Made by a program: the position numbers and the translations under genes
Shown: positions 37,943-45,948 of the stretch, one piece after another
Layout: every line of letters begins with the position of its first letter
How positions within the stretch are numbered: the stretch's first letter is position 1
Assembly: GCA_029781795.1 (NCBI GenBank)
Contig: JAKOWB010000236.1
Coordinates: 1 to 49,789, forward strand
From: Pseudomonadota bacterium
GTDB taxonomy: Bacteria > Pseudomonadota > Alphaproteobacteria > Kiloniellales > JACOMY01
Reading direction: 5' to 3'
Length of the DNA stretch: 49,789 nucleotides
Notes under the pieces: model-generated
Seen by the model: the letters and a program-made list of their open reading frames with translations, nothing else
Databases searched by the model: none
Told to the model about the DNA's origin: nothing

Positions 37943-38047
37943 GGGGGCAGCAATGGCAGCCCTCGAGGGATGGGTCAAGGGGTGGTGCCGCCGCAGGGGC
38001 CTTGCGCTAGGCTCCAGCCGTCACCCGCAACGACGGAGAGCCCGCCC

Positions 38048-39034
38048 GTGGCCAGGAAGCCCGCGTCCAAGCAAGCCGCCAGCCCCACCCGCACGCTGAA
38101 CCAGCCGCTCGGCGGCAACCAGATGCCGCGCTTCGGCGGGCCGGCGACCATGATGCGTCTACCGACCCAGGCCGGAAGCGAGGGGCTGGATGCCTGCTTC
38201 GTCGGCGTGCCGCTGGACACCGGCACCTCGAACCGCGCCGGCACGCGCCACGGGCCCCGCCAGATCCGCGCCGAATCCTGCCTGCTGCGGCCCTACAACA
38301 TGGAGACCGGGGCGGCGCCCTTCGACAGCCTGCAGATCGCCGACATCGGCGACGTGGCCATCAACACCTTCAACCTGCAGAAGTCGGTCGGCATCATCGA
38401 ACATGCCTACGACAAGATCATAGAAAACGGCTGCAAGCCTTTGACAATGGGCGGAGATCACACGATCGTCTATCCCATCCTCAAGGCCATGAAAAAGAAG
38501 TACGGGCCGCTGGCGCTGGTGCATGTCGACGCCCATGCCGACGTCAACGACACCATGTTCGGCGAGAAGATCGCCCACGGCACGCCCTTCCGCCGCTGCG
38601 TCGAGGACGGGCTGCTGCACGGCCCCTCGGTCTTCCAGATCGGCCTGCGCGGCACCGGCTACACCGCCGAGGACTTCGACTGGCCGCGCAGCCAGGGCTT
38701 CACCGTGGTGACCGCGCAGGAGTGCTGGCACAAGTCGCTGGCGCCGCTGATGAAGAAGGTGCGCAAGACCATCGGCAGCCGGCCCTGCTACCTCTCCTTC
38801 GACATCGACGGCCTCGACCCCTCCTGCGCGCCGGGCACCGGCACGCCGGAGTACGGCGGCCTGACGGTGATCCAGGGCTACGAGATCGTGCGCGGCTGCG
38901 CCGGCCTCAACCTGGTCGGCTGCGACCTGGTGGAGATCTCGCCGCCCTACGATCCCATCGGCAACACCGCCCTGCTGGGCGCCAACCTGCTCTACGAGAT
39001 GCTCTGCGTCCTGCCGGGCGTCACGCACCGCTAG
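38048..39034 (+). CDS. Ureohydrolase (agmatinase/guanidinobutyrase type)
   Basis: The 328-residue arginase-fold enzyme has all manganese motifs: GGDHTI, HVDAHADVND and SFDIDGLDPSCAPGTGTPE. The length and GTPE ending favour agmatinase, guanidinobutyrase or guanidinopropionase over arginase. It releases urea from a guanidino compound. The GTG at 38048 follows GGAGAG with seven spacer bases; upstream in-frame codons up to 37910 overlap the SAM-II region and are not used. It converges on the Rieske gene, leaving ten bases. Confidence 0.88.
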   Translation: MARKPASKQAASPTRTLNQPLGGNQMPRFGGPATMMRLPTQAGSEGLDACFVGVPLDTGTSNRAGTRHGPRQIRAESCLLRPYNMETGAAPFDSLQIADIGDVAINTFNLQKSVGIIEHAYDKIIENGCKPLTMGGDHTIVYPILKAMKKKYGPLALVHVDAHADVNDTMFGEKIAHGTPFRRCVEDGLLHGPSVFQIGLRGTGYTAEDFDWPRSQGFTVVTAQECWHKSLAPLMKKVRKTIGSRPCYLSFDIDGLDPSCAPGTGTPEYGGLTVIQGYEIVRGCAGLNLVGCDLVEISPPYDPIGNTALLGANLLYEMLCVLPGVTHR

Positions 39035-39044
39035 CCAAGGGCCC

Positions 39045-40289
39045 CTAGGCCGCGTCGGCCCAGCCGCCGCCAGCGGCCTTCAGCAGCGAGCTGTTGAGCT
39101 GGTCCAGCGAGCCGGGCGCCGGCTCGTCGTCCAGGTTGAAGACCGGGATCAGCTTGCGGAGCTGGTCGTGGTAGGAGCGCACGCCGGCCTCCAGGTCCGA
39201 GAGGATCATGCCGGCGAAGCCGCTCGACTGCATGGATTCCCAGGACCAGATGATGAGCTGCGTGTCCTCGCGCGAGGTGACGCGGTCGATGCGCTTCGTC
39301 AGATAGCGCGCCAGCTTCATCTCGCGCCGCGCGTCGGCCAGGGCATAGGCGCCGCTGCGCTGTAGCGTCCGCCCGATGGCCAGCGGGAACTCCTGGTAGA
39401 AGCCGACCTGGTCCGGATAGAGCATCAGCACGGTGTTGGGAAACAGCCCGACGTAGAGCCAGGCGCGCTGGTTCTGTTCCGGCAGGTGCTCGACCTTCGG
39501 CAGGATCTTCTTGTAGTGCCGGACGCTCCAGAGCTTCGACTCGCCCGGGTTGAAGGGCGCGAAGGAGCGCGAGGTGCCGTAGCTGTGCGCCTCGTCGACG
39601 TAGGAGCGGCCATAGAGGTCCTGCAGCGAGGGGTGCGCGATCGGCACGTGGTAGCCCTCGTTGTCGACGTCGCGCACGGCCTTCCAGTTGACCGCCAGCT
39701 CCTCGGCGTCGAAGCCGCCCAGCGGCTGCATCTCGCCGATGCGATAGCGGGCGATCTCGGCCAGGTGCGGCGCCATCATCTCGGCGACCGAGGGCTGCTG
39801 GCTGGGGGCGAAGCGCACGAAGATCAGGCCCTGCCAGATCTCGTACTCCAGCGGCACCAGGCCATGCTCGGTCGGGTCGAGCTTGGGCAGGGTGCGGGCG
39901 CGCGGCGCGCCGCGCAGCGTGCCGTCGAAGTTGTAGGACCAGCCGTGGAAGGGGCAGACGATGGCCGCCTTGCAGGAGCCGCGCTCGTCGGCCACCACCC
40001 GGCTGCCGCGGTGGCGGCAGACATTGTGGAAGCAGCGCACCTCGCCGTCCTTGCCGCGCACCGCGATGGCGCGCTCGCCCACCACGTCGAGCGTCAGGTA
40101 GTCGCCGGCCTCGGGAATGTCGCTGACGTGGCCGACGAGCTGCCAGCAGCGGCGGAAGAGCTGGTCCTTCTCGACCTCCAGCAGCTCCTTGTTGAAATAG
40201 GTCCACCAGGGCAGCCCGCCGCGCTCGTCGTCGCCCAGAATGGGGACCGCGGCGGGAGCGGGCGCGAGCACAGCATGGTTGTCTGCCAT
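39045..40289 (-). CDS. Rieske non-heme iron oxygenase, alpha subunit
   Basis: The 414-residue protein has the Rieske [2Fe-2S] motif C-R-H-R-G-S...C-P-F-H-G-W (residues about 90-112) and the mononuclear-iron motif DNEGYHVPIAHP (D-x2-H-x4-H). These oxygenases hydroxylate aromatics or N-demethylate quaternary amines such as betaines and carnitine. Because no ferredoxin, reductase or beta subunit is adjacent, it must share an electron chain. Given the amine genes elsewhere in the window, a quaternary-amine substrate is possible but not shown. Confidence 0.88.
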   Translation of the reverse strand: MADNHAVLAPAPAAVPILGDDERGGLPWWTYFNKELLEVEKDQLFRRCWQLVGHVSDIPEAGDYLTLDVVGERAIAVRGKDGEVRCFHNVCRHRGSRVVADERGSCKAAIVCPFHGWSYNFDGTLRGAPRARTLPKLDPTEHGLVPLEYEIWQGLIFVRFAPSQQPSVAEMMAPHLAEIARYRIGEMQPLGGFDAEELAVNWKAVRDVDNEGYHVPIAHPSLQDLYGRSYVDEAHSYGTSRSFAPFNPGESKLWSVRHYKKILPKVEHLPEQNQRAWLYVGLFPNTVLMLYPDQVGFYQEFPLAIGRTLQRSGAYALADARREMKLARYLTKRIDRVTSREDTQLIIWSWESMQSSGFAGMILSDLEAGVRSYHDQLRKLIPVFNLDDEPAPGSLDQLNSSLLKAAGGGWADAA

Positions 40290-40315
40290 GGCTTGTTGTC
40301 CTTTTCGATTTTGAG

Positions 40316-40358
40316 TGAATGTTCGTTCAATTTAACGCAAGCTAATCATTGAAATCAA
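40316..40358 (-). promoter_or_regulatory. Candidate promoter and TetR-like operator of the Rieske gene
   Basis: On the minus strand TTGATT (40353-40358) and TTAAAT (40330-40335) are 17 bases apart. Directly downstream of the -10, an imperfect palindrome TGAACGAACATTCA (40316-40329) matches the common TetR-family half-site layout TGAAcG...TTCA. The whole stretch 40300-40395 is clearly AT-rich in an otherwise very GC-rich window. No TetR gene is adjacent. Confidence 0.5.
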
Positions 40359-40471
40359 TAGATTTTTCCAATACTCAATTAAGCTGCTGTTTTTTCAGGC
40401 CTCCGAAGCGATCCGTTCCCCGCTTGATCCAGGTCAGAGCGCCGCGCGGTCGGCGACGCGAATCTGCCGCC

Positions 40472-41818
40472 ATGCAGATCGATCTCGCCCAGCGCTACGA
40501 CCGCCCCGTGCCGCGCTATACCAGCTATCCGACGGCGGCCCAGTTCCACGATGCCATCGGGCCGGCGGACCAGCGCGACTGGCTCGCCCGGCAGGCCGGC
40601 CGGCGCCTCGCGCTCTACATCCATGTTCCCTTCTGCGAGAGCCTCTGCTGGTACTGCGCCTGCCACACCGCCGTCGCGCGGGCGCCGGCCGTGCTGCAGG
40701 GCTATGCCGAGGCCGTCGCCCTGGAGGCCGAGCTGCTGGCCGCCGAGCTGCCGGCGACCCAGAGCTGGGGCGCCCGCCAGTGGGGCGGCGGCACGCCGAC
40801 GCAGCTCGGCCCCGAGGCCTTCCTCGGGCTCTCGCGCCGGCTCGACAGGCTCTTCCCCCTGCCCGCCGGCGCCGAGCACTCGGTGGAGCTCGACCCGCGC
40901 GCCTTCGGACCGGCCCTGGCCGACGCCCTGGCGGCGGCCGGCGTCACCCGCGCCAGCCTGGGGGTGCAGGACTTCGACCCGGCGGTACAGGCGGCGATCA
41001 ACCGCTATCAGGACGCCGCCACGACCGGCCGCACCATCGCCCTGCTGCGCGAGCGCGGCATCCGGCGCATCAACCTGGACCTGGTCTATGGCCTGCCGCG
41101 CCAGACGCTGGAAAGCCTGGACCGCACGCTCGATGCCGCCCTGGCGCTGGCGCCGGATCGCATCGCGGTCTTCGGCTATGCGCACGTCCCCTGGATGAAG
41201 CCGCAGCAGAAGCTGATCGACGAGGCGACCCTGCCCGACGCGCCGCTGCGCCATGCGATGGCGAGCCTGGTGGCCGAGCGGCTGGCGGCCGCCGGCTTCC
41301 GGCGGATCGGCCTCGATCACTACGCGCGCCCGGGCGACTCGCTGGCCACCGCCGCGGAGACCGGCCTGGTGAGCCGCTCCTTCCAGGGTTACAGCGACCT
41401 GCCGGTGCAGGGCACCCTGGGCCTCGGTGCCTCGGCCATCAGCTGCTATCCGGAGGGCTTCGCGCAGAACGCGGTTTCCACCCGCGACTACCTGGCGGCG
41501 ATCCGCGCCGGCCAGCTCGCCACACGGCGCGGCGTGGCACGCAGCGACGACGACCGGCTGCGCGGCCGCATCATCGAGCGTCTGCTCTGCGACCTGCAGG
41601 TCGACCTGCCCGAGGAACTCGCCAGCTGCGGCCGGAACGCAGAGGACCTGCGGCAGCTCCTGCCGGACCTCAGCGGCTTCCAGGCCGATGGCCTGGTCGA
41701 GTGTGACGGCCGGCGGATCGCCATGACCGAACGGGGCCGCCCCTGGGTGCGCTCGGTCGCGGCGCTGTTCGACGCCTATCACCGCCCCGACTCGGGGCGC
41801 CACGCCCGCGCGGTGTGA
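40472..41818 (+). CDS. hemN: Oxygen-independent coproporphyrinogen III oxidase (HemN-like radical SAM)
   Basis: The 448-residue protein has the radical SAM motif C-x3-C-x2-C in HVPFCESLCWYCAC, the HemN start region RYDRPVPRYTSYPTA, and a C-terminal HemN domain with GLGASAISCYPEGFAQN. It oxidatively decarboxylates coproporphyrinogen III to protoporphyrinogen IX when oxygen is low. ATG 40472 is used because the homology begins there. It precedes the first RiPP precursor by 75 bases. A link to the peptide genes is not implied by its function. Confidence 0.92.
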   Translation: MQIDLAQRYDRPVPRYTSYPTAAQFHDAIGPADQRDWLARQAGRRLALYIHVPFCESLCWYCACHTAVARAPAVLQGYAEAVALEAELLAAELPATQSWGARQWGGGTPTQLGPEAFLGLSRRLDRLFPLPAGAEHSVELDPRAFGPALADALAAAGVTRASLGVQDFDPAVQAAINRYQDAATTGRTIALLRERGIRRINLDLVYGLPRQTLESLDRTLDAALALAPDRIAVFGYAHVPWMKPQQKLIDEATLPDAPLRHAMASLVAERLAAAGFRRIGLDHYARPGDSLATAAETGLVSRSFQGYSDLPVQGTLGLGASAISCYPEGFAQNAVSTRDYLAAIRAGQLATRRGVARSDDDRLRGRIIERLLCDLQVDLPEELASCGRNAEDLRQLLPDLSGFQADGLVECDGRRIAMTERGRPWVRSVAALFDAYHRPDSGRHARAV

Positions 41819-41893
41819 TGCCACTTTCGCTGGCGAGCACGGCCCGGCTGCCCTTAGACTATCCCGGTATCGGGCATTTCTTGCGGGGAGATC

Positions 41894-41995
41894 ATGCGAA
41901 GCTACCAGACACCGGTCGTGCGCAAGGCCGCCGGCCTCGCCGCGGCCACCGCTGGCGTGAAGGTGCTCAGCAACGCCGTCACGAAAACCGGCTGA
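41894..41995 (+). CDS. Putative RiPP precursor peptide 1 (33 residues)
   Basis: This short ORF has a GGGGAG ribosome site three bases before ATG. It begins MRSYQTPVVRK: Tyr4-x2-Pro7-x-Val9 matches the YxxPxL leader motif that lasso-type recognition domains bind. Lys11, Leu15-Ala16 and then Lys23-Val-Leu-Ser26 align with the other four peptides. The C-terminus is NAVTKTG. There is no Asp or Glu anywhere, so a lasso macrolactam cannot form. It is followed 18 bases later by precursor 2. Confidence 0.75.
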   Translation: MRSYQTPVVRKAAGLAAATAGVKVLSNAVTKTG

Positions 41996-42013
41996 TGTGA
42001 GGAAGGGAGAGGG

Positions 42014-42124
42014 ATGATGAGCGGTCGCTACGTGAGGCCGACCCTGAGCAGGAGCAGGCCTCTCGCCAGCGTCACGGCCGACGTGACGAAGATCCTCAGC
42101 ATCACCCTGCCGCCGCCGCCGTGA
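42014..42124 (+). CDS. Putative RiPP precursor peptide 2 (36 residues)
   Basis: ATG 42014 (or 42017) follows GGGAGAGGG. Tyr6-x2-Pro9-x-Leu11, Arg13, Leu17-Ala18 and Lys26-Ile-Leu-Ser29 fit the shared consensus. The tail ITLPPPP is proline-rich and resembles that of precursor 3 (ITKPPA). Its stop overlaps the GTG start of the nucleotidyltransferase gene (GTGA), so precursor and enzyme are translationally coupled. The single acidic residue, Asp23, lies before the conserved Lys. Confidence 0.78.
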   Translation: MMSGRYVRPTLSRSRPLASVTADVTKILSITLPPPP

Positions 42125-43107
42125 CCGATGCGCCGTCACGCCTGACGGCGTCGACGGCCGCATGGCTGCTTTTTCTGGCCGATCCGCAGGGCGAAGCTCC
42201 ACCGGTCAAACCAATGCCAGCGGCAGCCCTGTTGGTCGCGCTCGCGCGGGACCATGGCGTCCTGCCGACCCTGCTTGCCCGGCTTCCGGATGACGAGCGA
42301 CGCGCCGCGGCCGTCTCGCAGCGCCCAGTGCTCGAAGGCGCCGCCACGCAGACCCTGGTCCTCCGACAGGTGGCGCAGGCCTTGCGGCGCCAACTCGCCG
42401 CCGCTGGTATCGATGCCCTGGTGGTGAAGGGGCCGAGCTTCGCCGACCGCCTCTACAAGACGCCCTGCTGGCGTCCCTTCACCGACCTCGACCTGCTGCT
42501 CCACCGCGCGGACTTTCCGCGCGCCCGCGACCTCATGCGCGCCGCCGGCTACCGCCCCGAGGGCATGGCGCTGAAGCACGAGGCCGCGGCCTATGGCGAG
42601 GAGAAGTGGATTGCCAATCCGGGCGGACTGGAGGTCCTGGTCGAACTGCACTGGGACATGATCGGCTCTCCCACGCTGCGCCAGGGCCGGCGGGTCGACC
42701 TCGCGCTGCTGCAGGCCGAGGATGGCGCCGAGACGCCGGCCGCGCTGCTGCTGGTCGCCGCGGTGCACGCCGCCTATGGCCATGCCTTCGACCGCCTGCA
42801 GCCGCTGGTCGACGTGGTCCAGGCCGTCCGCGGCGCCGCCGGCCCGATCGACGCCGACTGGCTGTCGCGCCGCGCGACCGAGGGCGGCCTGCGGCCCGGC
42901 CTGGCGCTCGCGCTCGACCTCGCGGGGCGCGCCTTCGGCGAGCCGGCCTGCGACACGCTTCGCCGCGCGATCGGCCTGAAGCGCCCGCCGCTGGCAATCC
43001 GCTGCCTGATGACGCCCGCCGTCGTGGTCGGGGCCGAGACCGGCGCGCACGGGCTCATGGCCTGGCGCCGTCAGGCCGTGCGCGAATGGCTGAAGCGGGC
43101 GCGGTGA
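42121..43107 (+). CDS. Nucleotidyltransferase-fold protein of the RiPP locus (NTP_transf_5 type)
   Basis: The 328-residue protein has the small-nucleotidyltransferase pattern ALVVKGPSFADRLY (Lys103-Gly104) followed by RPFTDLDLLL (Asp122, Asp124 as metal ligands), and later VELHWDM. This family is common in lasso and related RiPP clusters with kinases, where it may add a nucleotide or phosphate group to a peptide; the exact reaction is unproven. It starts with GTG overlapping precursor 2 by four bases. The formyltransferase follows after seven bases. Confidence 0.82.
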   Translation: MTDAPSRLTASTAAWLLFLADPQGEAPPVKPMPAAALLVALARDHGVLPTLLARLPDDERRAAAVSQRPVLEGAATQTLVLRQVAQALRRQLAAAGIDALVVKGPSFADRLYKTPCWRPFTDLDLLLHRADFPRARDLMRAAGYRPEGMALKHEAAAYGEEKWIANPGGLEVLVELHWDMIGSPTLRQGRRVDLALLQAEDGAETPAALLLVAAVHAAYGHAFDRLQPLVDVVQAVRGAAGPIDADWLSRRATEGGLRPGLALALDLAGRAFGEPACDTLRRAIGLKRPPLAIRCLMTPAVVVGAETGAHGLMAWRRQAVREWLKRAR

Positions 43108-43114
43108 GGTGCGG

Positions 43115-44053
43115 ATGACCGATCGCCGGGTCCTCGCGCTGGTCGGTCCCTCGATCGGCCCGGCGCGGGCGCTCTGGCGCCTGCAGGAGCGCGGCTTCAC
43201 CCTGGTCGGCTGCTGGCACCGGAATCGGCCCAAGGACTGGGAAGCCGACACCTGGCTGGCACGGCACAACCCCGCGTTCTCGGTCACGGCGGCGCTGGCG
43301 GCGGCGGGGCTGCAGCCGCGCCAGGTACCCCGCCTCAGCGATTGGGCCGAGGCCGGCGCGGCGCTGGAGGCCCTTGCCCCCGACCTGATCCTTAGCGCGC
43401 ACTTCGGCGGCCTGGTCCCCGCGACGCTGCTCGACCGCCTGCCGGGCCGCGCGGTGAACCTCCACCCGGCCCTGCTGCCGGCCTATCGCGGTCCCTCGGC
43501 GCATGTGGCGCTGCTGGCCGACGGCGCCGGGGAGACCTGCGCCGGAGTGACACTGCACCTGATGGACCAGAGCTTCGACACCGGCCCGATCCTTCAGCAG
43601 GTGGCCGTGCCATTGCGTCCAGGGGACGAGCTCTTCGCCTGGCAGGTGCGGCAGGCGCGCGCCTATGCGGCACTGATCGACCAGGCGCTGCTGCCCTATC
43701 TCGCCGGCCAGCTGGTGCCGCGCGCGCAGCCGACGGGCGGCAGCCGCTACGCCACGCTGCACTGGAGCGACCTCGATTTCACGGCCGCGATGCCGCTGGC
43801 CCGGGCCAGGCACATCGCCACGATCTTCGGCCGCGCGCGGGACATCTATTACATCGACGGCGACCGGCGTCGGCGTCTGCAGCCGCCGCTCTGGCACCTG
43901 GGTCCGCCGACCGGCGCCCCGCCCCGCCTGGGATGGTTCTTCTTCGAGGCCGACCTGCTCGACGCCAGGGTACGGCTGCTGCGGCGCATCACCGGCCACG
44001 GCCGGCGGCTGCGCCGGCGCCATCGCCGCGCCCTGAGGCGGGCCATGCCCTAG
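43115..44053 (+). CDS. Formyltransferase of the RiPP locus
   Basis: The 312-residue protein has the 10-formyltetrahydrofolate-dependent formyltransferase core with all catalytic residues: Asn115 and His117 in VNLHPALLPAYRGPS, and Asp155 in SFDTGPIL. The nearest functional classes are methionyl-tRNA, glycinamide-ribotide and amino-sugar formyltransferases. The C-terminal part is Arg-rich and unlike the tRNA-binding domain I would expect in Fmt. In this context it may N-formylate a peptide amine (inference). It ends convergently with the kinase gene, overlapping it by four bases. Confidence 0.82.
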   Translation: MTDRRVLALVGPSIGPARALWRLQERGFTLVGCWHRNRPKDWEADTWLARHNPAFSVTAALAAAGLQPRQVPRLSDWAEAGAALEALAPDLILSAHFGGLVPATLLDRLPGRAVNLHPALLPAYRGPSAHVALLADGAGETCAGVTLHLMDQSFDTGPILQQVAVPLRPGDELFAWQVRQARAYAALIDQALLPYLAGQLVPRAQPTGGSRYATLHWSDLDFTAAMPLARARHIATIFGRARDIYYIDGDRRRRLQPPLWHLGPPTGAPPRLGWFFFEADLLDARVRLLRRITGHGRRLRRRHRRALRRAMP

Positions 44054-45027
44054 CGAGAAACCTGCGCGGCCAGCCAGTCGGGCAGACCCTGGAGATCGGG
44101 CCCCAGGCTGCAGGCGACGCGCCAGCGCGCGGTGGCCGCCAGGCGCGTCATGAGCTGGAACTGCTCAGCCACCGCGCGGGTCAACCGCCCTTCGGGCGCG
44201 AAGAGCTGGCCGGCGGTCAACCGCAGGGCGGCCTCGCTGGCGCCCAGATGCACCAGGCGATGCGCCTCGCCGCGCTGTTCCAGGAAGGCGATGGCGCGGA
44301 TCGGCAGGCGCCGCAGCCCCTCGACCTGGGCGACCAGCCCGGCAAGCGCGCCGGTCTCGACCGGCACCTCGTCGGCGGCATCGGGCGGCACGAGGCCTTG
44401 CAGCCAGGGCAGCAGCCCGGCGGTGAAGGGGTGCACCTTCAGCGCACGCGGAAAGCCCCAGGCAGCCACGCCCGCGCCCTCGGCGCTCAGCACCGCCGCG
44501 TCGTCGCCGGCCAGTGCCCAGCCGCCGCGCGCCAGCGCCAGCGCGGTCGAGGACTTGCCGGCGCCGCTCTCGCCGATCAGTAGCAGCGCGCCGTCGCCGA
44601 GCGCCGGCGGCAGGGCCAATAGGGCGGCATGGACCAGGTGCTGCCCCTCCGCCTCGAGGATGGCATCGATCAGCGACATGCTGGCGCTGCCGTAGAGCAG
44701 TTCCGCGCCCTCGCCCAGGCGGCAGACGATGAGGCGGCGCGCCGTGTTCACGCGGATGCCGAGGCGCCCGTCGACCAGCAACTGTCGCCCCTTCGGGCCC
44801 CAGGCCGCGCGGATCGGCGTGCCTTCGGGCAGTTGCCCGTCCCTTGCCGTGGCGCGCGATGCGGCGAAGGACAGCGGCGGGCGCGGCAACAGCAGGACCC
44901 GCCAGCGCGGCGGGGCGGCGGTTTCTGGAAAGCCGGCCAGCACCGCGGAGAGCGGCTTCAGGTCATCCTCGGCGCGCCCGACGAGGGCCACGGCCACGCC
45001 GCCGACGTCGAAGGTGCGGGCGATCAC
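44050..45027 (-). CDS. HPr kinase-like protein of the RiPP locus
   Basis: The 325-residue protein has a P-loop GESGAGKSS (residues 152-160) and a LAGDDAAVL motif (Asp175-Asp176) in its C-terminal half, like HprK/P. HprK-type kinases in lasso clusters phosphorylate the precursor peptide, in known cases at the C-terminal Ser. Absence of PTS genes nearby and linkage to the B2-like gene argue for such a peptide kinase role. GTG 45027 is the start, two bases beyond the stop of the B2-like gene. Confidence 0.82.
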   Translation of the reverse strand: MIARTFDVGGVAVALVGRAEDDLKPLSAVLAGFPETAAPPRWRVLLLPRPPLSFAASRATARDGQLPEGTPIRAAWGPKGRQLLVDGRLGIRVNTARRLIVCRLGEGAELLYGSASMSLIDAILEAEGQHLVHAALLALPPALGDGALLLIGESGAGKSSTALALARGGWALAGDDAAVLSAEGAGVAAWGFPRALKVHPFTAGLLPWLQGLVPPDAADEVPVETGALAGLVAQVEGLRRLPIRAIAFLEQRGEAHRLVHLGASEAALRLTAGQLFAPEGRLTRAVAEQFQLMTRLAATARWRVACSLGPDLQGLPDWLAAQVSR

Positions 45028-45028
45028 G

Positions 45029-45481
45029 TCAGAGTCCCAGGGAAGCGGCAGGACCGGCGGCCTGCGGCCCCGGCAGGGCCTGGCCGCGATAGGCGAAGAG
45101 CTCGACGTACTCCGGGCCCGGCGCGTTCATCACCACGCGGTCGTCCAGCGAGATCCAGCAGTGGCCCTTGATCTTGGCGGCGCGCGTCGTGGTGCGGTCG
45201 ACGCCGAAATGCAGCACCGCCGGATGTCCGCCGAGGCGCAGGAAATGGAAGGCCGCCAGCCCCTCGCGCAGGCAGCGCCGACCGCGCATGCGGAAAGGGC
45301 GCGCCAGCACCTGCTGCACGCCGGCGATGATCTCCTCCGCCGGGCGCCGCCAGGCTGGCCGCTCGGCCGGCGGGACCATGCCGGCCAGCAGGAGCGTAAG
45401 CGGCTGGCGGTGAACCCGGCGCGGCAGGCGCCAAACCAGCCAGCGCATTTCGAATCGCCGGGCCAGGGGGAGTGCCATCAC
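45029..45481 (-). CDS. Lasso-B2-type transglutaminase-like leader peptidase
   Basis: The 150-residue protein matches the lasso peptide B2 (Transglut_core3) family: an N-terminal helical part, then RGRRCLREGLAAFHFLRLGG with catalytic Cys70, HFGV, and KGHCWISLDDRVVMN with His107 and Asp113 or Asp114. B2 proteins cut the leader from RiPP precursors delivered by B1. The start is GTG 45481 or ATG 45478, behind AGGAA. It lies between the PqqD-like gene (four-base gap) and the kinase gene (one-base gap) on one transcript. Confidence 0.85.
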   Translation of the reverse strand: MMALPLARRFEMRWLVWRLPRRVHRQPLTLLLAGMVPPAERPAWRRPAEEIIAGVQQVLARPFRMRGRRCLREGLAAFHFLRLGGHPAVLHFGVDRTTTRAAKIKGHCWISLDDRVVMNAPGPEYVELFAYRGQALPGPQAAGPAASLGL

Positions 45482-45485
45482 AAGG

Positions 45486-45803
45486 TCATTCCTGCGGCAC
45501 GATCAGGCCTTCGGCCATCAGCGTGGTGGCCAATTCGACCAGATCGGCCTCGGCCACCGCGCGCTCTACGCCATAGGTCTCGACCAGCCGGTCGGCCGCC
45601 TGGCCGAGGGTCAGGCCATCCTGGATCGCCACCAGGAAGTCCGTTGCCGTGCCGTTGCAAGTGAAGAGCTGGCCCTGGGCCAGCGCCAGCACGACCGTGT
45701 CCTGGTCCTCGCCCATCGGCTGGAAGGTCACGCCCTCCGCAAGTGCGAAGCGGCGCTCCGTGCCGATGGCCACTTCCCCGGTTGTCGCGGGCGTCGGCTG
45801 CAT
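45486..45803 (-). CDS. PqqD-family RiPP recognition element (lasso B1-like)
   Basis: This small protein of 105 residues has the PqqD winged-helix outline: GVTFQPMGEDQDTVVLALAQGQLFTCNGTATDFLVAI, then GLTLGQAADRLVETYGV and a C-terminal helix. PqqD/RRE domains bind the leader, especially YxxP-type motifs, and deliver it to the processing enzymes. ATG 45803 follows GGGGG; an ATG at 45836 has no ribosome site. It heads the minus-strand PqqD-B2-kinase operon, divergent from the acyl-ligase gene. Confidence 0.85.
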   Translation of the reverse strand: MQPTPATTGEVAIGTERRFALAEGVTFQPMGEDQDTVVLALAQGQLFTCNGTATDFLVAIQDGLTLGQAADRLVETYGVERAVAEADLVELATTLMAEGLIVPQE

Positions 45804-45948
45804 GGCATGTACCCCCTGGAATGGATTTCGGCTCATATGTCACCGACCGGCGCGCCAACCGCAAGCGCTTCGGTGACTGGCGAGGGAGAGTTCGACCATA
45901 GAAGCGATTCTGGCACCTGGCGCCGCACTGCGCGACGGGCCCGACGGC

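Noticed and set aside
41815-42000. 61-codon ORF overlapping precursor 1 in another frame
   Set aside because: It starts within the hemN stop region, has no ribosome site and its product lacks any family feature, while the overlapping frame carries the conserved peptide motif.
44050-45027. True HPr kinase/phosphorylase of a PTS system
   Set aside because: No HPr or PTS gene is adjacent, and the gene is embedded in the PqqD-B2 operon.
45029-45803. Canonical lasso peptide cluster
   Set aside because: B1- and B2-like genes are present, but no cyclase gene is in the window and no precursor has a usable acidic acceptor.
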